Virus record (IMG/VR): IMGVR_UViG_3300029957_000005
Coordinates: 64,001-128,000 of that record
Source of the DNA: a virus
Length of the DNA: 64,000 bases
Strand: one strand, 5' to 3'
The translations under genes and the position numbers were made by a program. This document shows, in pieces, positions 9,342 to 16,393 of this stretch; position 1 is the first letter of the stretch; each line of letters starts with the position of its first letter. The notes under the pieces are model-generated. The model ran no database searches. It saw only the letters and a list, made by a program, of their open reading frames with translations, and was not told where the DNA came from.

Positions 9342-9593
9342 TTACCAGTTGATGACGCAGGACCAGATGATGTCCAACCTCTTGTAGAGGGACGTGCGCT
9401 GCTTGTCATCGCTGAATTCTTGGGTCATTTCCTTCCCCTTCAGGAAGACTTGACCGAACTCGATCTTACCGGCTTCGAGCATGGCGTCGATCTCGTCGTC
9501 GGTGAGCTTCTCCCGATTCTGATAGGTCAGGAGGGCGTCGATGTGACGCTTGGCAAAGATGGTTTCATCCTTGTCGATCCGGATCGCTTTCAT
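9342..9593 (-). CDS. Small early protein, unknown function
   Basis: 83 aa from the ATG at 9593 (MKAIRIDKDETIFAKRHID), chosen because it makes an ATGA overlap with the upstream stop. Predicted mostly helical and charged. Not recognised. Confidence 0.6.
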   Translation of the reverse strand: MKAIRIDKDETIFAKRHIDALLTYQNREKLTDDEIDAMLEAGKIEFGQVFLKGKEMTQEFSDDKQRTSLYKRLDIIWSCVINW

Positions 9594-9811
9594 CTCAAGG
9601 CTCTCCCGGGATCCGGCCAACCACCGTTGTCGTACTTGATCTCGAAGTCACCGCGGACTCCGTTCCACTTCTGGCAGTAGTCGTTGGCTTCGGAGGCCGC
9701 ACCACGGAGGTGCGGCCTCCCATCCTTGTAGATCATCGCTGTCCGGAATGGACCCTTCTCGATCTGGAAGGTGTAGCGATTTGTCTTGCGAGCGACGAAT
9801 TCACGGGTCAT
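9590..9811 (-). CDS. Small early protein, unknown function
   Basis: 73 aa, basic (MTREFVARKTNRYTFQIEKG), coupled by ATGA to genes on both sides. It contains a perfect 12-bp inverted repeat in its coding sequence at 9692-9720. Not recognised. Confidence 0.6.
   Translation of the reverse strand: MTREFVARKTNRYTFQIEKGPFRTAMIYKDGRPHLRGAASEANDYCQKWNGVRGDFEIKYDNGGWPDPGRALR
9692..9720. repeat. Perfect 12-bp inverted repeat inside a gene
   Basis: GGAGGCCGCACC, loop ACGGA, GGTGCGGCCTCC. The stem is GC-rich with no T-run, so it is not an obvious intrinsic terminator. In RNA it would form a very stable hairpin within the 73-aa coding sequence and could influence translation or processing. Confidence 0.7.
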
Positions 9812-9945
9812 GGGTTCTTGCTCCGCAGGTACTTCTCTTCGAGGAAGAGCTGATCGGACTCATACTGTTCGTCGGTCTGAGCTTCCAGCTTGGTGGTGTC
9901 GAAACCAAGGGCTTTACGGAAGGCAATCAGTTCGAGGCGAGTCAT
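9808..9945 (-). CDS. Very small early protein, unknown
   Basis: 45 aa from the ATG at 9945 (MTRLELIAFRKALGF). An upstream in-frame ATG at 9990 would lie before the predicted transcription start of the promoter at 9974-10002 and is rejected. GGAGAC lies upstream. First gene of this operon; ATGA coupling to the next. Confidence 0.5.
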   Translation of the reverse strand: MTRLELIAFRKALGFDTTKLEAQTDEQYESDQLFLEEKYLRSKNP

Positions 9946-9973
9946 TTCGATCCAGTCTCCAATTTCTAAGGAG

Positions 9974-10002
9974 ACTCTATCAAACTTCAAAAGAGATGTA
10001 AA
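9974..10002 (-). promoter_or_regulatory. Early sigma70-like promoter
   Basis: TTTACA (10002-9997), 17 bp, TAGAGT (9979-9974). Consensus-type copy of the early promoter repeated through the window; reads into 9945-9082. Confidence 0.75.
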
Positions 10003-10008
10003 CTGGAA

Positions 10009-10635
10009 TTATCGCCAATTTTGAAGAATCATCGGATCTGTCAGCTCGTGAGGCTTTTCCTTCCCGTGGAAGTAGACGATCTTGACTCCGTCCCAACCCT
10101 TGTCCTTGACGTGACACTTGTAGGAAACCACCTGACCAGGGAAGAGATCATCGATGAAGACGTGTGGATAATTTCTCACGTGCTCCATGTCGTTCTCGCC
10201 TTGGTGCTCGGCCGCTATGATCCCCATTCCTTCTGGAACGAGGGCCACTCCGTTGCAGGCTCGAGACGGCCAGAAGGGATCGCGAGGGAGGGCGTATTCT
10301 CCTCCGGCCAGAACGTATTGAGCGAGAAGATCGATGTTCCCTACGACCACCGTGTCGAGCCCTACGAGTATCATAGGACGACTCAGACCATAGGGAAGAA
10401 TACAGTCTCCGTATCCGTTCTTGCCGAGGTTCGGAACGTAGGCCTGCCCGGTGGTGACTGCGTCTTCCTCGAACTTTCGATGACGATCGGTGAAGCAGAT
10501 GAAATCGAATGGAACGTTAAGATTTCTCTTGAACCCTCGATAGAGCTTATCTACCCACTCCTCATTGTACATCTGGGAGAAGTGTTCGGTGGTTTCATTC
10601 GGAGACCAGAGGAGAGTGGCTATCGTAAGCTGCAT
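10009..10635 (-). CDS. Glycosyltransferase-like protein
   Basis: 208 aa from the ATG at 10635, which overlaps the upstream stop as TGATG and has GAGGTGG 8 nt before it; a GTG 12 bases upstream is less likely. Features fit a GT-A fold nucleotide-sugar transferase: an N-terminal strand with FICFTDR, then MILVGLDTVVVGNIDLL, in which LDTVVVGNID resembles the DxD region of family 8/24-type enzymes. Co-transcribed with a hexapeptide acyltransferase from a late promoter. The pair could decorate the virion or the host surface. Donor and acceptor cannot be inferred. Confidence 0.6.
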   Translation of the reverse strand: MQLTIATLLWSPNETTEHFSQMYNEEWVDKLYRGFKRNLNVPFDFICFTDRHRKFEEDAVTTGQAYVPNLGKNGYGDCILPYGLSRPMILVGLDTVVVGNIDLLAQYVLAGGEYALPRDPFWPSRACNGVALVPEGMGIIAAEHQGENDMEHVRNYPHVFIDDLFPGQVVSYKCHVKDKGWDGVKIVYFHGKEKPHELTDPMILQNWR

Positions 10636-11141
10636 CAGCTGGCCCACCTCATTCTGATGTTGCCTTGGAAGGTTCGAGAGATGAGCTTGCCTGATCGAGT
10701 CAGGATGTAGTTCTCCGGAATGTTCTGATGGACCATCGCGTTGGCTGCGACGACTGATCCCTTTCCGATGCGAACTCCAGGCATCACGATTGCGTGGGCT
10801 CCAATGCAGACGTCGTCCTCGATGATGATGGCAAAGGACTTGTTTCCTCTCAAGGCCTCTTCTTCATAGCCGATCTTGTTGGTTGCCGGCCAGACGTCGT
10901 TGACCAGAAGGGAGCCGGGTCCGAAGAAGACTCGGTTGCCGACCTTGAATCCTGCTCCGGCTGCGAACCCAGCTCCAAAGAGACATTCATCTCCGTAGAC
11001 CGATCCATCCAGCATTACGAATGGGGAGACGGAGCAGTTGTCTCCAAGGATTGCTCCTCTGGTGACGGAGGCAAACTGCCAGATCTTAGTTCCGTATCCG
11101 ATCTGGCAGTCTGTGTCGACGTGAGCTTTTGCGTGGATCAT
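10635..11141 (-). CDS. Left-handed beta-helix (hexapeptide) acyltransferase
   Basis: 168 aa with hexapeptide repeats throughout (TDCQIGYGTKIWQFASVT, GAILGDNCSVSPFVML, later DDVCIGAHAIVMPGVRIGKG), the signature of left-handed parallel beta-helix acetyltransferases of the WbbJ/WlbB type that acetylate amino sugars. The late element CATAAATA is 4 nt before the ATG and overlaps the stop codon of the RNA ligase gene, so this gene and the downstream glycosyltransferase should be expressed late, independently of the early operon around them. Active as a trimer in known relatives. Confidence 0.75.
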   Translation of the reverse strand: MIHAKAHVDTDCQIGYGTKIWQFASVTRGAILGDNCSVSPFVMLDGSVYGDECLFGAGFAAGAGFKVGNRVFFGPGSLLVNDVWPATNKIGYEEEALRGNKSFAIIIEDDVCIGAHAIVMPGVRIGKGSVVAANAMVHQNIPENYILTRSGKLISRTFQGNIRMRWAS

Positions 11142-11145
11142 GAGT

Positions 11146-11153
11146 TATTTATG
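11146..11153 (-). promoter_or_regulatory. T4-type late promoter element (CATAAATA)
   Basis: Minus-strand CATAAATA overlaps the TAA stop of the RNA ligase gene and ends 4 nt before the acyltransferase ATG at 11141. Confidence 0.7.
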
Positions 11154-12411
11154 CGGCGATCTGGTACGGAGTTGCGTCCTGGAATTCTCTCGGAAGGAGA
11201 GGAATCTGGGCGAGACGGTTGTTGGTCTCCCAGTCCTTGACACTCTTGGTCTTGTTGCTCAGACCGATGGTGATCCAGTGCTGGGCGACGTTGATCAAAG
11301 CAGTCACATCTCGAATGCCGGCAGCAAGCTGGTCGGCGACCTTGAAGTAAACCGATGCATACTCCTTCCGATCCTTGTGAGCGAAGACCCATTCAGCATA
11401 GCTCTTACGAACCGCTCGAGTGTCGCTGAGATCGAAGACGTCGAACCCACGGACGGGTCCATCCACGATCAGATCGTCGAAGTTGTCTTCGATGTCCTTG
11501 ATGATGTCTTCGGCATCTCCGGCAGTGAACCATTCGAATTGCTTCACAGCAACCTTGAGCTTGTCCTTGACTTCCGGAGCGGCATTCGAATAGATGTCGT
11601 CCCAGTTCTCCGAGAGGCGAGCGATCACGAAGTGGCGATCCGACTTCATGATGTCGATATAGCGATGCAGACGGACGTAGGCGTCGGCCTTGATCTTGAC
11701 TCGGTGTCCATTGACCAGAGTCACAACCACACCCTCCTGACCTTCCCAGGCACGGATCTCCTCGATCGAGGTTCCATCCCAGACCTTTGGAAGAGGAATA
11801 CCTTCGTAGCCTTGCAGGTTCTTCTCGAGGTGAGTAGCATATTCACCGATGAAGCGATTGCGAATGGCCAAGAGGACCAGACGAGGCTTCTGGTAGTTGA
11901 TCACGATCTTGTTGTCCGGCGACACGAATTCGAAGATCGGAGTGAAGCCGAACTTGACCATGTCGTGGATGAAGTCCTGATAGACTGCATTGGCCGCGAT
12001 GAAGCGCTCGGCCTTGAGGCTGACGTCGGTGATTCCAGCCCGAGTGGCGAGACGCGGACCCTGAGGCAGATCGAGAGCATGGATCATCGATCCGTCCAGC
12101 TTCTCGGCGACCTGGGCTCCGATGTAGTTCATCACATCGATGTCGGTCTCGTCCCGCTCTCCAAGATTGAAGAACTTGTGGAAAGGACGCGAGATGATCT
12201 TCCCGGTGCTCTTGAGGAAGGCGATGCCGCGCGCTTCACGAATGAAGGCGTCCTCGTAGTTCTCGACCGGAGGGAAATTGTTCGGGTTCAGGCTCGAGTA
12301 GTTGAACGTCACATAGTCGCCCTTGTCCGTCTTGTAGTAGGCGGCCGGGTTCTTGGCGATGATCGGCTCGAACTGGTCGATGTGCTCGATGACTGGGAAT
12401 TCGTAGTTCAC
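11149..12411 (-). CDS. rnlA: RNA ligase, T4 Rnl1 (gp63)-like
   Basis: 420 aa from a GTG at 12411 (GTGA overlap with the previous stop). The nucleotidyltransferase motifs are in order: motif I KLDGS with the AMP-accepting lysine at ~104, an upstream RG motif (EARGIAF), EFVSPDNKIV (~motif IIIa), EGVVV (motif IV) and KIKADAY (motif V). Length and motif I position agree with T4 Rnl1. With the polynucleotide kinase and 3'-phosphatase encoded within 5 kb it forms the classical phage tRNA-repair set that reverses anticodon-nuclease cleavage. In early operon 12930-11149. Confidence 0.85.
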   Translation of the reverse strand: MNYEFPVIEHIDQFEPIIAKNPAAYYKTDKGDYVTFNYSSLNPNNFPPVENYEDAFIREARGIAFLKSTGKIISRPFHKFFNLGERDETDIDVMNYIGAQVAEKLDGSMIHALDLPQGPRLATRAGITDVSLKAERFIAANAVYQDFIHDMVKFGFTPIFEFVSPDNKIVINYQKPRLVLLAIRNRFIGEYATHLEKNLQGYEGIPLPKVWDGTSIEEIRAWEGQEGVVVTLVNGHRVKIKADAYVRLHRYIDIMKSDRHFVIARLSENWDDIYSNAAPEVKDKLKVAVKQFEWFTAGDAEDIIKDIEDNFDDLIVDGPVRGFDVFDLSDTRAVRKSYAEWVFAHKDRKEYASVYFKVADQLAAGIRDVTALINVAQHWITIGLSNKTKSVKDWETNNRLAQIPLLPREFQDATPYQIAA

Positions 12412-12638
12412 TTCTTGACCCTCGTTTTCTTCGGCTTCAGCTCCTTGAGCTTCGGCTGGATGTAGTTCTCGTCCACGATCTTGAGGACCGCTCCGAGCTT
12501 TGCTTCTCGGTTGACGAAGTGATTGACTGATCCGATGGAGTGGAAAGCGCCTTGAAATGGAAGGTCACGATCTCCGACGCGGAGAGTTCCTTCGACCAGG
12601 ATCATCGTGTCCCGATCGGGAATGCACTTAGAGACCAT
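12408..12638 (-). CDS. Small early protein, unknown
   Basis: 76 aa with a lysine-rich C-terminus (KELKPKKTRVKK). GAAGGAAACAG lies directly before the ATG at 12638. The upstream gene now runs into this one because of a 13-bp duplication (12661-12686). Confidence 0.6.
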   Translation of the reverse strand: MVSKCIPDRDTMILVEGTLRVGDRDLPFQGAFHSIGSVNHFVNREAKLGAVLKIVDENYIQPKLKELKPKKTRVKK

Positions 12639-12906
12639 CTGTTTCCTTCAGCGAGCTTTGCGGGCGAGATTGGCGGGCGAGATTGGCGATATCAGAGATC
12701 CGCTTGTTGAGACCTTTGAGCTGGAGTCCACGCTGACCGTTCGTCTTCAGACGGAAGGCAACTGCACCGTAGGTGATCTTCTTTCCACCGTTGGCGACGT
12801 TGTATTCGCTGTTCTGATAGGTCAGGAAATCGACTTCGTAGGTGAAACCATTGTCCACGACCTGGACCGTTTCGGTTTCGATGATCTTGATTTCCTTGGA
12901 AAGCAT
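12628..12906 (-). CDS. Small early protein with C-terminus altered by tandem duplication
   Basis: 92 aa from the ATG at 12906 (GGAG 6 nt upstream); the in-frame ATG at 12918 lies ahead of the GGAG. Beta-rich centre (VQVVDNGFTYEVDFLTYQNS). The last ~15 codons are read across two tandem copies of a 13-bp unit. With one copy the frame would stop after NLARKAR, just ahead of the Shine-Dalgarno of the next gene. Function unknown. Confidence 0.6.
   Translation of the reverse strand: MLSKEIKIIETETVQVVDNGFTYEVDFLTYQNSEYNVANGGKKITYGAVAFRLKTNGQRGLQLKGLNKRISDIANLARQSRPQSSLKETDGL
12661..12686. repeat. 13-bp perfect tandem duplication
   Basis: CGGGCGAGATTGG occurs twice in direct succession (12661-12673, 12674-12686). 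Thirteen is not a multiple of three, so the second copy shifts the frame of the gene on the minus strand. Confidence 0.9.
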
Positions 12907-12929
12907 GGGTATCTCCATTTGTTAGAGAT

Positions 12930-12958
12930 ACTCTATCATCGTCCGGAAGGTTTGTAAA
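12930..12958 (-). promoter_or_regulatory. Early sigma70-like promoter
   Basis: TTTACA (12958-12953), 17 bp, TAGAGT (12935-12930); reads into 12906-11149. Confidence 0.75.
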
Positions 12959-12973
12959 CAGCGATTCGACGGA

Positions 12974-13363
12974 TTATCCGAGAAGATACGAAACGATGAG
13001 AACTGCTCCGATCACTCCGATTCCGAGCCAGATCTTCCAGGTCTTCGGTTCCATAATCTCCACGATGTGATCGAAGTTGTTGGCCTCGGTGATGGCAATG
13101 AACTCCTCTTCGTCCAGGTCCAGGTAGCCGATGATCGGATAGTGGTCGTCGGCCTTTCCGTGGATCTTGACGAGGAGGTCCTCTTCGAGGCGGCTGGTCG
13201 TGGTCGCATCCGGAAGGACGGACTTCGAGAACTGGGCCAGGGCATCGCAGAATCCATTTCTAGGAATTCGCGTTCCCTGGCCCGCCTTGCTCTTGAAGAA
13301 AGCGAGCATGTCTTCCTTGGAGTAGAGAGGCAAGATCTTCTTGGCTACATCAACGGTTTCCAT
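12974..13363 (-). CDS. C-tail-anchored membrane protein, unknown
   Basis: 129 aa from the ATG at 13363 (TGATG overlap with the phosphatase gene). Soluble acidic body, then one C-terminal transmembrane helix (WLGIGVIGAVLIVSYLLG) running to the very end, so a tail-anchored inner-membrane protein facing the cytoplasm is likely. No family recognised. Last gene of the operon from 15032-15059. Confidence 0.65.
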   Translation of the reverse strand: METVDVAKKILPLYSKEDMLAFFKSKAGQGTRIPRNGFCDALAQFSKSVLPDATTTSRLEEDLLVKIHGKADDHYPIIGYLDLDEEEFIAITEANNFDHIVEIMEPKTWKIWLGIGVIGAVLIVSYLLG

Positions 13364-13821
13364 CAAAAGTCGCCCGGGGCACATTGAAAACACGGGATGC
13401 CGTTCTCCCTCCACATCTTCACGACCTGGTCTCGATCGTCCACGGCGAAGACCGGATTGTAGCCTTCGGCCAGGATCTCGTCCAGGATTTCCTTCTTGAC
13501 GATGTCGTCCGAACGACGATCCTTGGCCTTGCGCATCCGCAGATCCGGGTGGGTGACCTGGTACTCAGAGAACAGGCATCCGAGGGTCTGCGGCAGGAAC
13601 TCGTCCGAACGACCGGAGCAGTAGATGATCTTGTATCCGAACATGTAGATCATGTCGTGGAGCAGCTTGACGTGGGGCAGAGCCTTGTCCAGGACGCAGG
13701 CTGCGTTGAATGCATCCCAGTTCTTGGGCTCCACCTGGACGTAGCGACGACGATGCTCCACATCGAACAAGGTTCCGTCCAGATCGAACAGGACGCAGTT
13801 GACTGGATATTTCTCGGTCAT
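13363..13821 (-). CDS. Stand-alone polynucleotide 3'-phosphatase (T4 PseT C-terminal domain)
   Basis: 152 aa, HAD fold. DLDGT gives the catalytic D13 and D15; SGR is at ~69-71 (motif II), K110 lies in DDIVKKEI, and DDRDQVVKMWRENG closes motif III. The end (CFQCAPGDF) closely parallels the end of T4 PseT (CWQVASGDF). It should remove 3'-phosphate or 2',3'-cyclic phosphate from nicked RNA or DNA ends. In T4 this domain is fused to the kinase; here the kinase is a separate gene at 15874-16392. TGATG and ATGA couplings to its neighbours. Confidence 0.85.
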   Translation of the reverse strand: MTEKYPVNCVLFDLDGTLFDVEHRRRYVQVEPKNWDAFNAACVLDKALPHVKLLHDMIYMFGYKIIYCSGRSDEFLPQTLGCLFSEYQVTHPDLRMRKAKDRRSDDIVKKEILDEILAEGYNPVFAVDDRDQVVKMWRENGIPCFQCAPGDF

Positions 13822-14387
13822 GATGCGAATTTCTCCGTGAAGGCTTTCTCGAGAAGGACCTTGGACTCCGAGTATTTGAGGTTCGGACGACCTGGAACCT
13901 TGGCTCTCCAGAAGAGCGAATTGTCTGCATTGTCGCAGAGTTTGACGATGATCGAAAAGATGTCACCGATCGAAATCAGGACCATGATCTTCTCGACGTA
14001 GGTTTCGGCGAGACGGAAGCGAGTCATCTCCTCTTCCGTCAGAAACTTGTCGACATCCGAAGGCCATTCGGAAGGCTTGCAGAGGAGCATCAAGGATCGA
14101 AGCATCGCATGATCGTACTCGAGCTCCTTGGCGACCAAAGGAAGGGAACCAGGAACGTCCTCGATCACATCGTGGTAGAGACCTATGATGAATGCACGAT
14201 CGGCTGCGTCAGGGTTCTCTTCGAGGAACGGATGAAGCATCTTCTGCTGGACGGAGAGAACCACTCCCTCCGCTTCCAGGGCGACGCGATACGGATGCAA
14301 CCAATATGGGGCTTTCAGAGTATCGAACTGTCCCTCGTGATGGTCTTGGATCTGAGAGATGAATCGATTTCTGTCCTTGGGCTGCAT
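13818..14387 (-). CDS. SpoT/MESH1-like HD-domain hydrolase (possible alarmone hydrolase)
   Basis: 189 aa. The metal-binding HD layout of (p)ppGpp hydrolases is visible: H31 in YWLHPYRV, H72-D73 in GLYHDVIED (with E76-D77), and D152...N156 in VKLCDNADN, the counterpart of the KLADRLHN motif. No synthetase domain is present, so it resembles a small alarmone hydrolase. Probable substrates are (p)ppGpp or related pyrophosphorylated nucleotides; a different nucleotide substrate cannot be excluded. AAAGGA precedes the ATG; ATGA overlap with the phosphatase gene. Confidence 0.75.
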   Translation of the reverse strand: MQPKDRNRFISQIQDHHEGQFDTLKAPYWLHPYRVALEAEGVVLSVQQKMLHPFLEENPDAADRAFIIGLYHDVIEDVPGSLPLVAKELEYDHAMLRSLMLLCKPSEWPSDVDKFLTEEEMTRFRLAETYVEKIMVLISIGDIFSIIVKLCDNADNSLFWRAKVPGRPNLKYSESKVLLEKAFTEKFAS

Positions 14388-14401
14388 CCGGTATTCCTTT
14401 G

Positions 14402-14578
14402 CTATCGGAGGACGGCGAAGTGGAACCCGATCAGGTAACCACCAAGCATTCGTCTCTCGGAGAAGTGGTAGATGGACTCGTCTCCGAATTCCTTGGAAAT
14501 GGAGTCCATCTGCTGGTACGACGTCTGTTTTTCGATGTCATACGGACGGTAGATTTCGATGTACCGCTTGATCTTCAA
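14402..14578 (-). CDS. Small early protein with TTG start, unknown
   Basis: 58 aa (LKIKRYIEIYRPYD as written) from TTG at 14578, with GAGGAA 8 nt upstream and 4 bp after the previous stop. The upstream part of the open frame lies inside the neighbouring gene and is a shadow. Not recognised. Confidence 0.55.
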   Translation of the reverse strand: MKIKRYIEIYRPYDIEKQTSYQQMDSISKEFGDESIYHFSERRMLGGYLIGFHFAVLR

Positions 14579-14582
14579 GGTC

Positions 14583-15005
14583 TTATTCCTCGTTGAACCA
14601 CTTCTTGACTTCGTTCCAGTTCTTGAAGGTCTTGGCGTCCCAGTTCCCTTCCCAGGCGACCTGGGGCTTGTTGTGGGACTCGATCGGACGGGCATGACCG
14701 CAGGAAGGGGTGATCCAGTAGAGAACGTTGCTGGTCTCCATGTCGCAGATCGAGAAGGAGTCGTAGAGACGACCGTTCATCGGGCAGTTGTTCTTGAAGA
14801 ACACATACATCGTGTCCTGGTTGATCATGCGGGAGTCGACGATCGACTTCAGACGCTTGACCAGGAGCTGGGTCTTGGCTGCAAGGGAGGTGTCCTTGCA
14901 GAACCAGTCATACCAACCAGCATCGATCTGGGTGTTCCGGTCGTTGCGATTGAACTCACCGGCATCAAAGCGACGGATCAGTTCGCGGATCGAGATGTTG
15001 GTCAT
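14583..15005 (-). CDS. Early protein, unknown function
   Basis: 140 aa from the ATG at 15005 with GGAG upstream; an ATG at 15041 lies inside the promoter and is rejected. Charged and mostly helical N-terminal half (ISIRELIRRFDAGEFNRNDR), Trp-rich C-terminal part with two Cys (CGHARPIESH among the surroundings). First gene of the operon that carries the alarmone hydrolase and 3'-phosphatase. Confidence 0.6.
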   Translation of the reverse strand: MTNISIRELIRRFDAGEFNRNDRNTQIDAGWYDWFCKDTSLAAKTQLLVKRLKSIVDSRMINQDTMYVFFKNNCPMNGRLYDSFSICDMETSNVLYWITPSCGHARPIESHNKPQVAWEGNWDAKTFKNWNEVKKWFNEE

Positions 15006-15031
15006 GTCAGTTCTCTCCAGTTGATAGAAGT

Positions 15032-15059
15032 ACTCTATCACATCTGGAAAGAATGTAAA
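15032..15059 (-). promoter_or_regulatory. Early sigma70-like promoter
   Basis: TTTACA (15059-15054), 16 bp, TAGAGT (15037-15032). The -35 hexamer directly follows the TAG stop of the gene at 15060-15224. Reads into 15005-12974. Confidence 0.75.
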
Positions 15060-15224
15060 CTAGCCATTTAGCTGTTTTTTGCCGGTTTCCGCTTTTTTCC
15101 GCTGAAGGATCAATTTGTGATCCGCGGTACCGACCAGCTGCCATCCGAGATCCGAGTAGTAGGTCAGGGTTTCCTCGATTTGCTCCGGAAGGCTGTGCCA
15201 GATGCTGAGTACCTTGAATTCCAT
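15060..15224 (-). CDS. DUF4177-like small protein
   Basis: 54 aa, starts MEFKVLSIWHSLPEQIEETL and has the pattern of the DUF4177 family (a short strand, a helix that counts residues, then GWQLVGTADHKLILQRK). Its function in that family is unknown. Its stop codon abuts the -35 box of the next promoter. Confidence 0.65.
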   Translation of the reverse strand: MEFKVLSIWHSLPEQIEETLTYYSDLGWQLVGTADHKLILQRKKAETGKKQLNG

Positions 15225-15225
15225 G

Positions 15226-15420
15226 TCAGAAGATCCTCCAGTTGAGAAAGTCGACCTTGAGGGCCCAGTCCATGGCTTTTGCCATGAGCCAGAACGGAGC
15301 GAAGATGACCTTGAGGATCGAGAAGGTGGCGTTCTGGACCGTGTAGGTCTTGCGTCTGGATATCATCACCAGCTCATGAAAGCCGGCGATCAGGGAGCAG
15401 AGGAGCCAGAGACCGGTCAT
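15226..15420 (-). CDS. Small membrane protein
   Basis: 64 aa from the ATG at 15420 (ATGA overlap). Hydrophobic N-terminus (TGLWLLCSLIAGFHELVM) and a second hydrophobic stretch (ILKVIFAPFWLMAKAMDW). The second of the three small membrane proteins ends in the same junction style. Function unknown; possible roles include superinfection exclusion or membrane remodelling. Confidence 0.6.
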   Translation of the reverse strand: MTGLWLLCSLIAGFHELVMISRRKTYTVQNATFSILKVIFAPFWLMAKAMDWALKVDFLNWRIF

Positions 15421-15641
15421 GTTTTCTTCCTCTGAATGATCTTGATCCTCCAGCCGATCTTGCTTCCCCAGTAGATGATGCCGAGAAGAATTCCGATCGG
15501 ACCGGCGATCCAGAGAAGGCAGCCTTGGACGAGGTCCTCGGCATCGACCACATCGGTGAGCTTGTAGCGAGTTCCGATGTAGAGCCAAAGACCGATCAGA
15601 CCGGAGACGGCCCAGCCGAGTAAGAAAATGAAGGCGGTCAT
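15417..15641 (-). CDS. Small two-helix membrane protein
   Basis: 74 aa with transmembrane segments at ~4-22 (FIFLLGWAVSGLIGLWLYI) and ~40-58 (GCLLWIAGPIGILLGIIYW) and a basic tail (RIKIIQRKKT). ATGA-coupled on both sides. Unknown. Confidence 0.65.
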   Translation of the reverse strand: MTAFIFLLGWAVSGLIGLWLYIGTRYKLTDVVDAEDLVQGCLLWIAGPIGILLGIIYWGSKIGWRIKIIQRKKT

Positions 15642-15892
15642 TCTGTTTCCTTTTCAGGTCCGCGAAGTTGGTATTCGAGATCTTTCTTAAAGACCGGGGT
15701 GTCCCAGTGATAGCTCAGCCACCAGTAGAGGAGTGCACCCCAGGCGATTGGTCCGAACAGGGAGCCGAACACCGTGGTGGCGATGTTGCCGACGTAGATG
15801 GTCTTCTTGTTGGTCATCATGATGTGGATGTTGAAGACCAAGAAGAGGAGGGACGAGAGGAGCCAGAACAGAGTCAGATAGCCGGGCAACAT
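15638..15892 (-). CDS. Small two-helix membrane protein
   Basis: 84 aa from the ATG at 15892 (GGGAG just upstream); an in-frame ATG at 15910 lacks spacing for its Shine-Dalgarno. Helices at ~4-24 and ~38-60. Overlaps the end of the kinase gene by 19 bp. First of three consecutive membrane-protein genes. Confidence 0.6.
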   Translation of the reverse strand: MLPGYLTLFWLLSSLLFLVFNIHIMMTNKKTIYVGNIATTVFGSLFGPIAWGALLYWWLSYHWDTPVFKKDLEYQLRGPEKETE

Positions 15893-16392
15893 GCTGCTCC
15901 CTTGTTCCATTCCTTGAGTGAGATGATGTAGGTGAATCCTTCATCCATGGTCGGAGGTTCGTAGGTCTCCAGCATGTTCTTGAGGACGTAGCCCGGGATC
16001 TGCTTTCCGGCTCTGCTGGCGAGTCGACGCTTCCACTCGCCCGGATCGTCCACGGCGATGGCGTTCAGATCCACTCCGTAGATCTCGTAGCGATACTGAC
16101 GAGCGAGTTGGATGAACCTGGACCTGGAATTCTTGGTCAGGTTCGTTCGATCGATCATCAGAGGAACAGTACCATTAACGAGATGGTAATCAAGCTGGCG
16201 ATTAAACTCAGCAGTTGCAGATTTGATGGTCTCCTTGAAGATCGCGTCGTAGGTCGTACCATTTTCCGTGGCCTCCTTCTCGATGTAGTCATCGGACGAC
16301 AGGACGGTATAGTCCTTGAATCGGTCCTGCTTCCGGAAGGTGGTCTTTCCGGTTCCCGGGAGACCGATCAGTAGGTAAATATGCTTGACCAT
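15874..16392 (-). CDS. Polynucleotide 5'-kinase (T4 PseT N-terminal domain only)
   Basis: 172 aa from the ATG at 16392, 1 nt after the previous stop. P-loop GLPGTGKT (10-17), SSDDY with D34/D35 matching the substrate-activating Asp region of T4 PNK, and MIDRTNLT (~80-88) as a lid/Arg region. It should phosphorylate 5'-OH RNA/DNA ends. The phosphatase half of T4 PseT is encoded separately at 13363-13821 in another operon. Works with the RNA ligase at 11149-12411. Confidence 0.8.
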   Translation of the reverse strand: MVKHIYLLIGLPGTGKTTFRKQDRFKDYTVLSSDDYIEKEATENGTTYDAIFKETIKSATAEFNRQLDYHLVNGTVPLMIDRTNLTKNSRSRFIQLARQYRYEIYGVDLNAIAVDDPGEWKRRLASRAGKQIPGYVLKNMLETYEPPTMDEGFTYIISLKEWNKGAACCPAI

Positions 16393-16393
16393 G

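Noticed and set aside
11140-12465. 441-codon open frame on the plus strand over the RNA ligase gene
   Set aside because: Antisense shadow of RNA ligase; no ribosome site, biased composition, and the minus frame has all ligase motifs.
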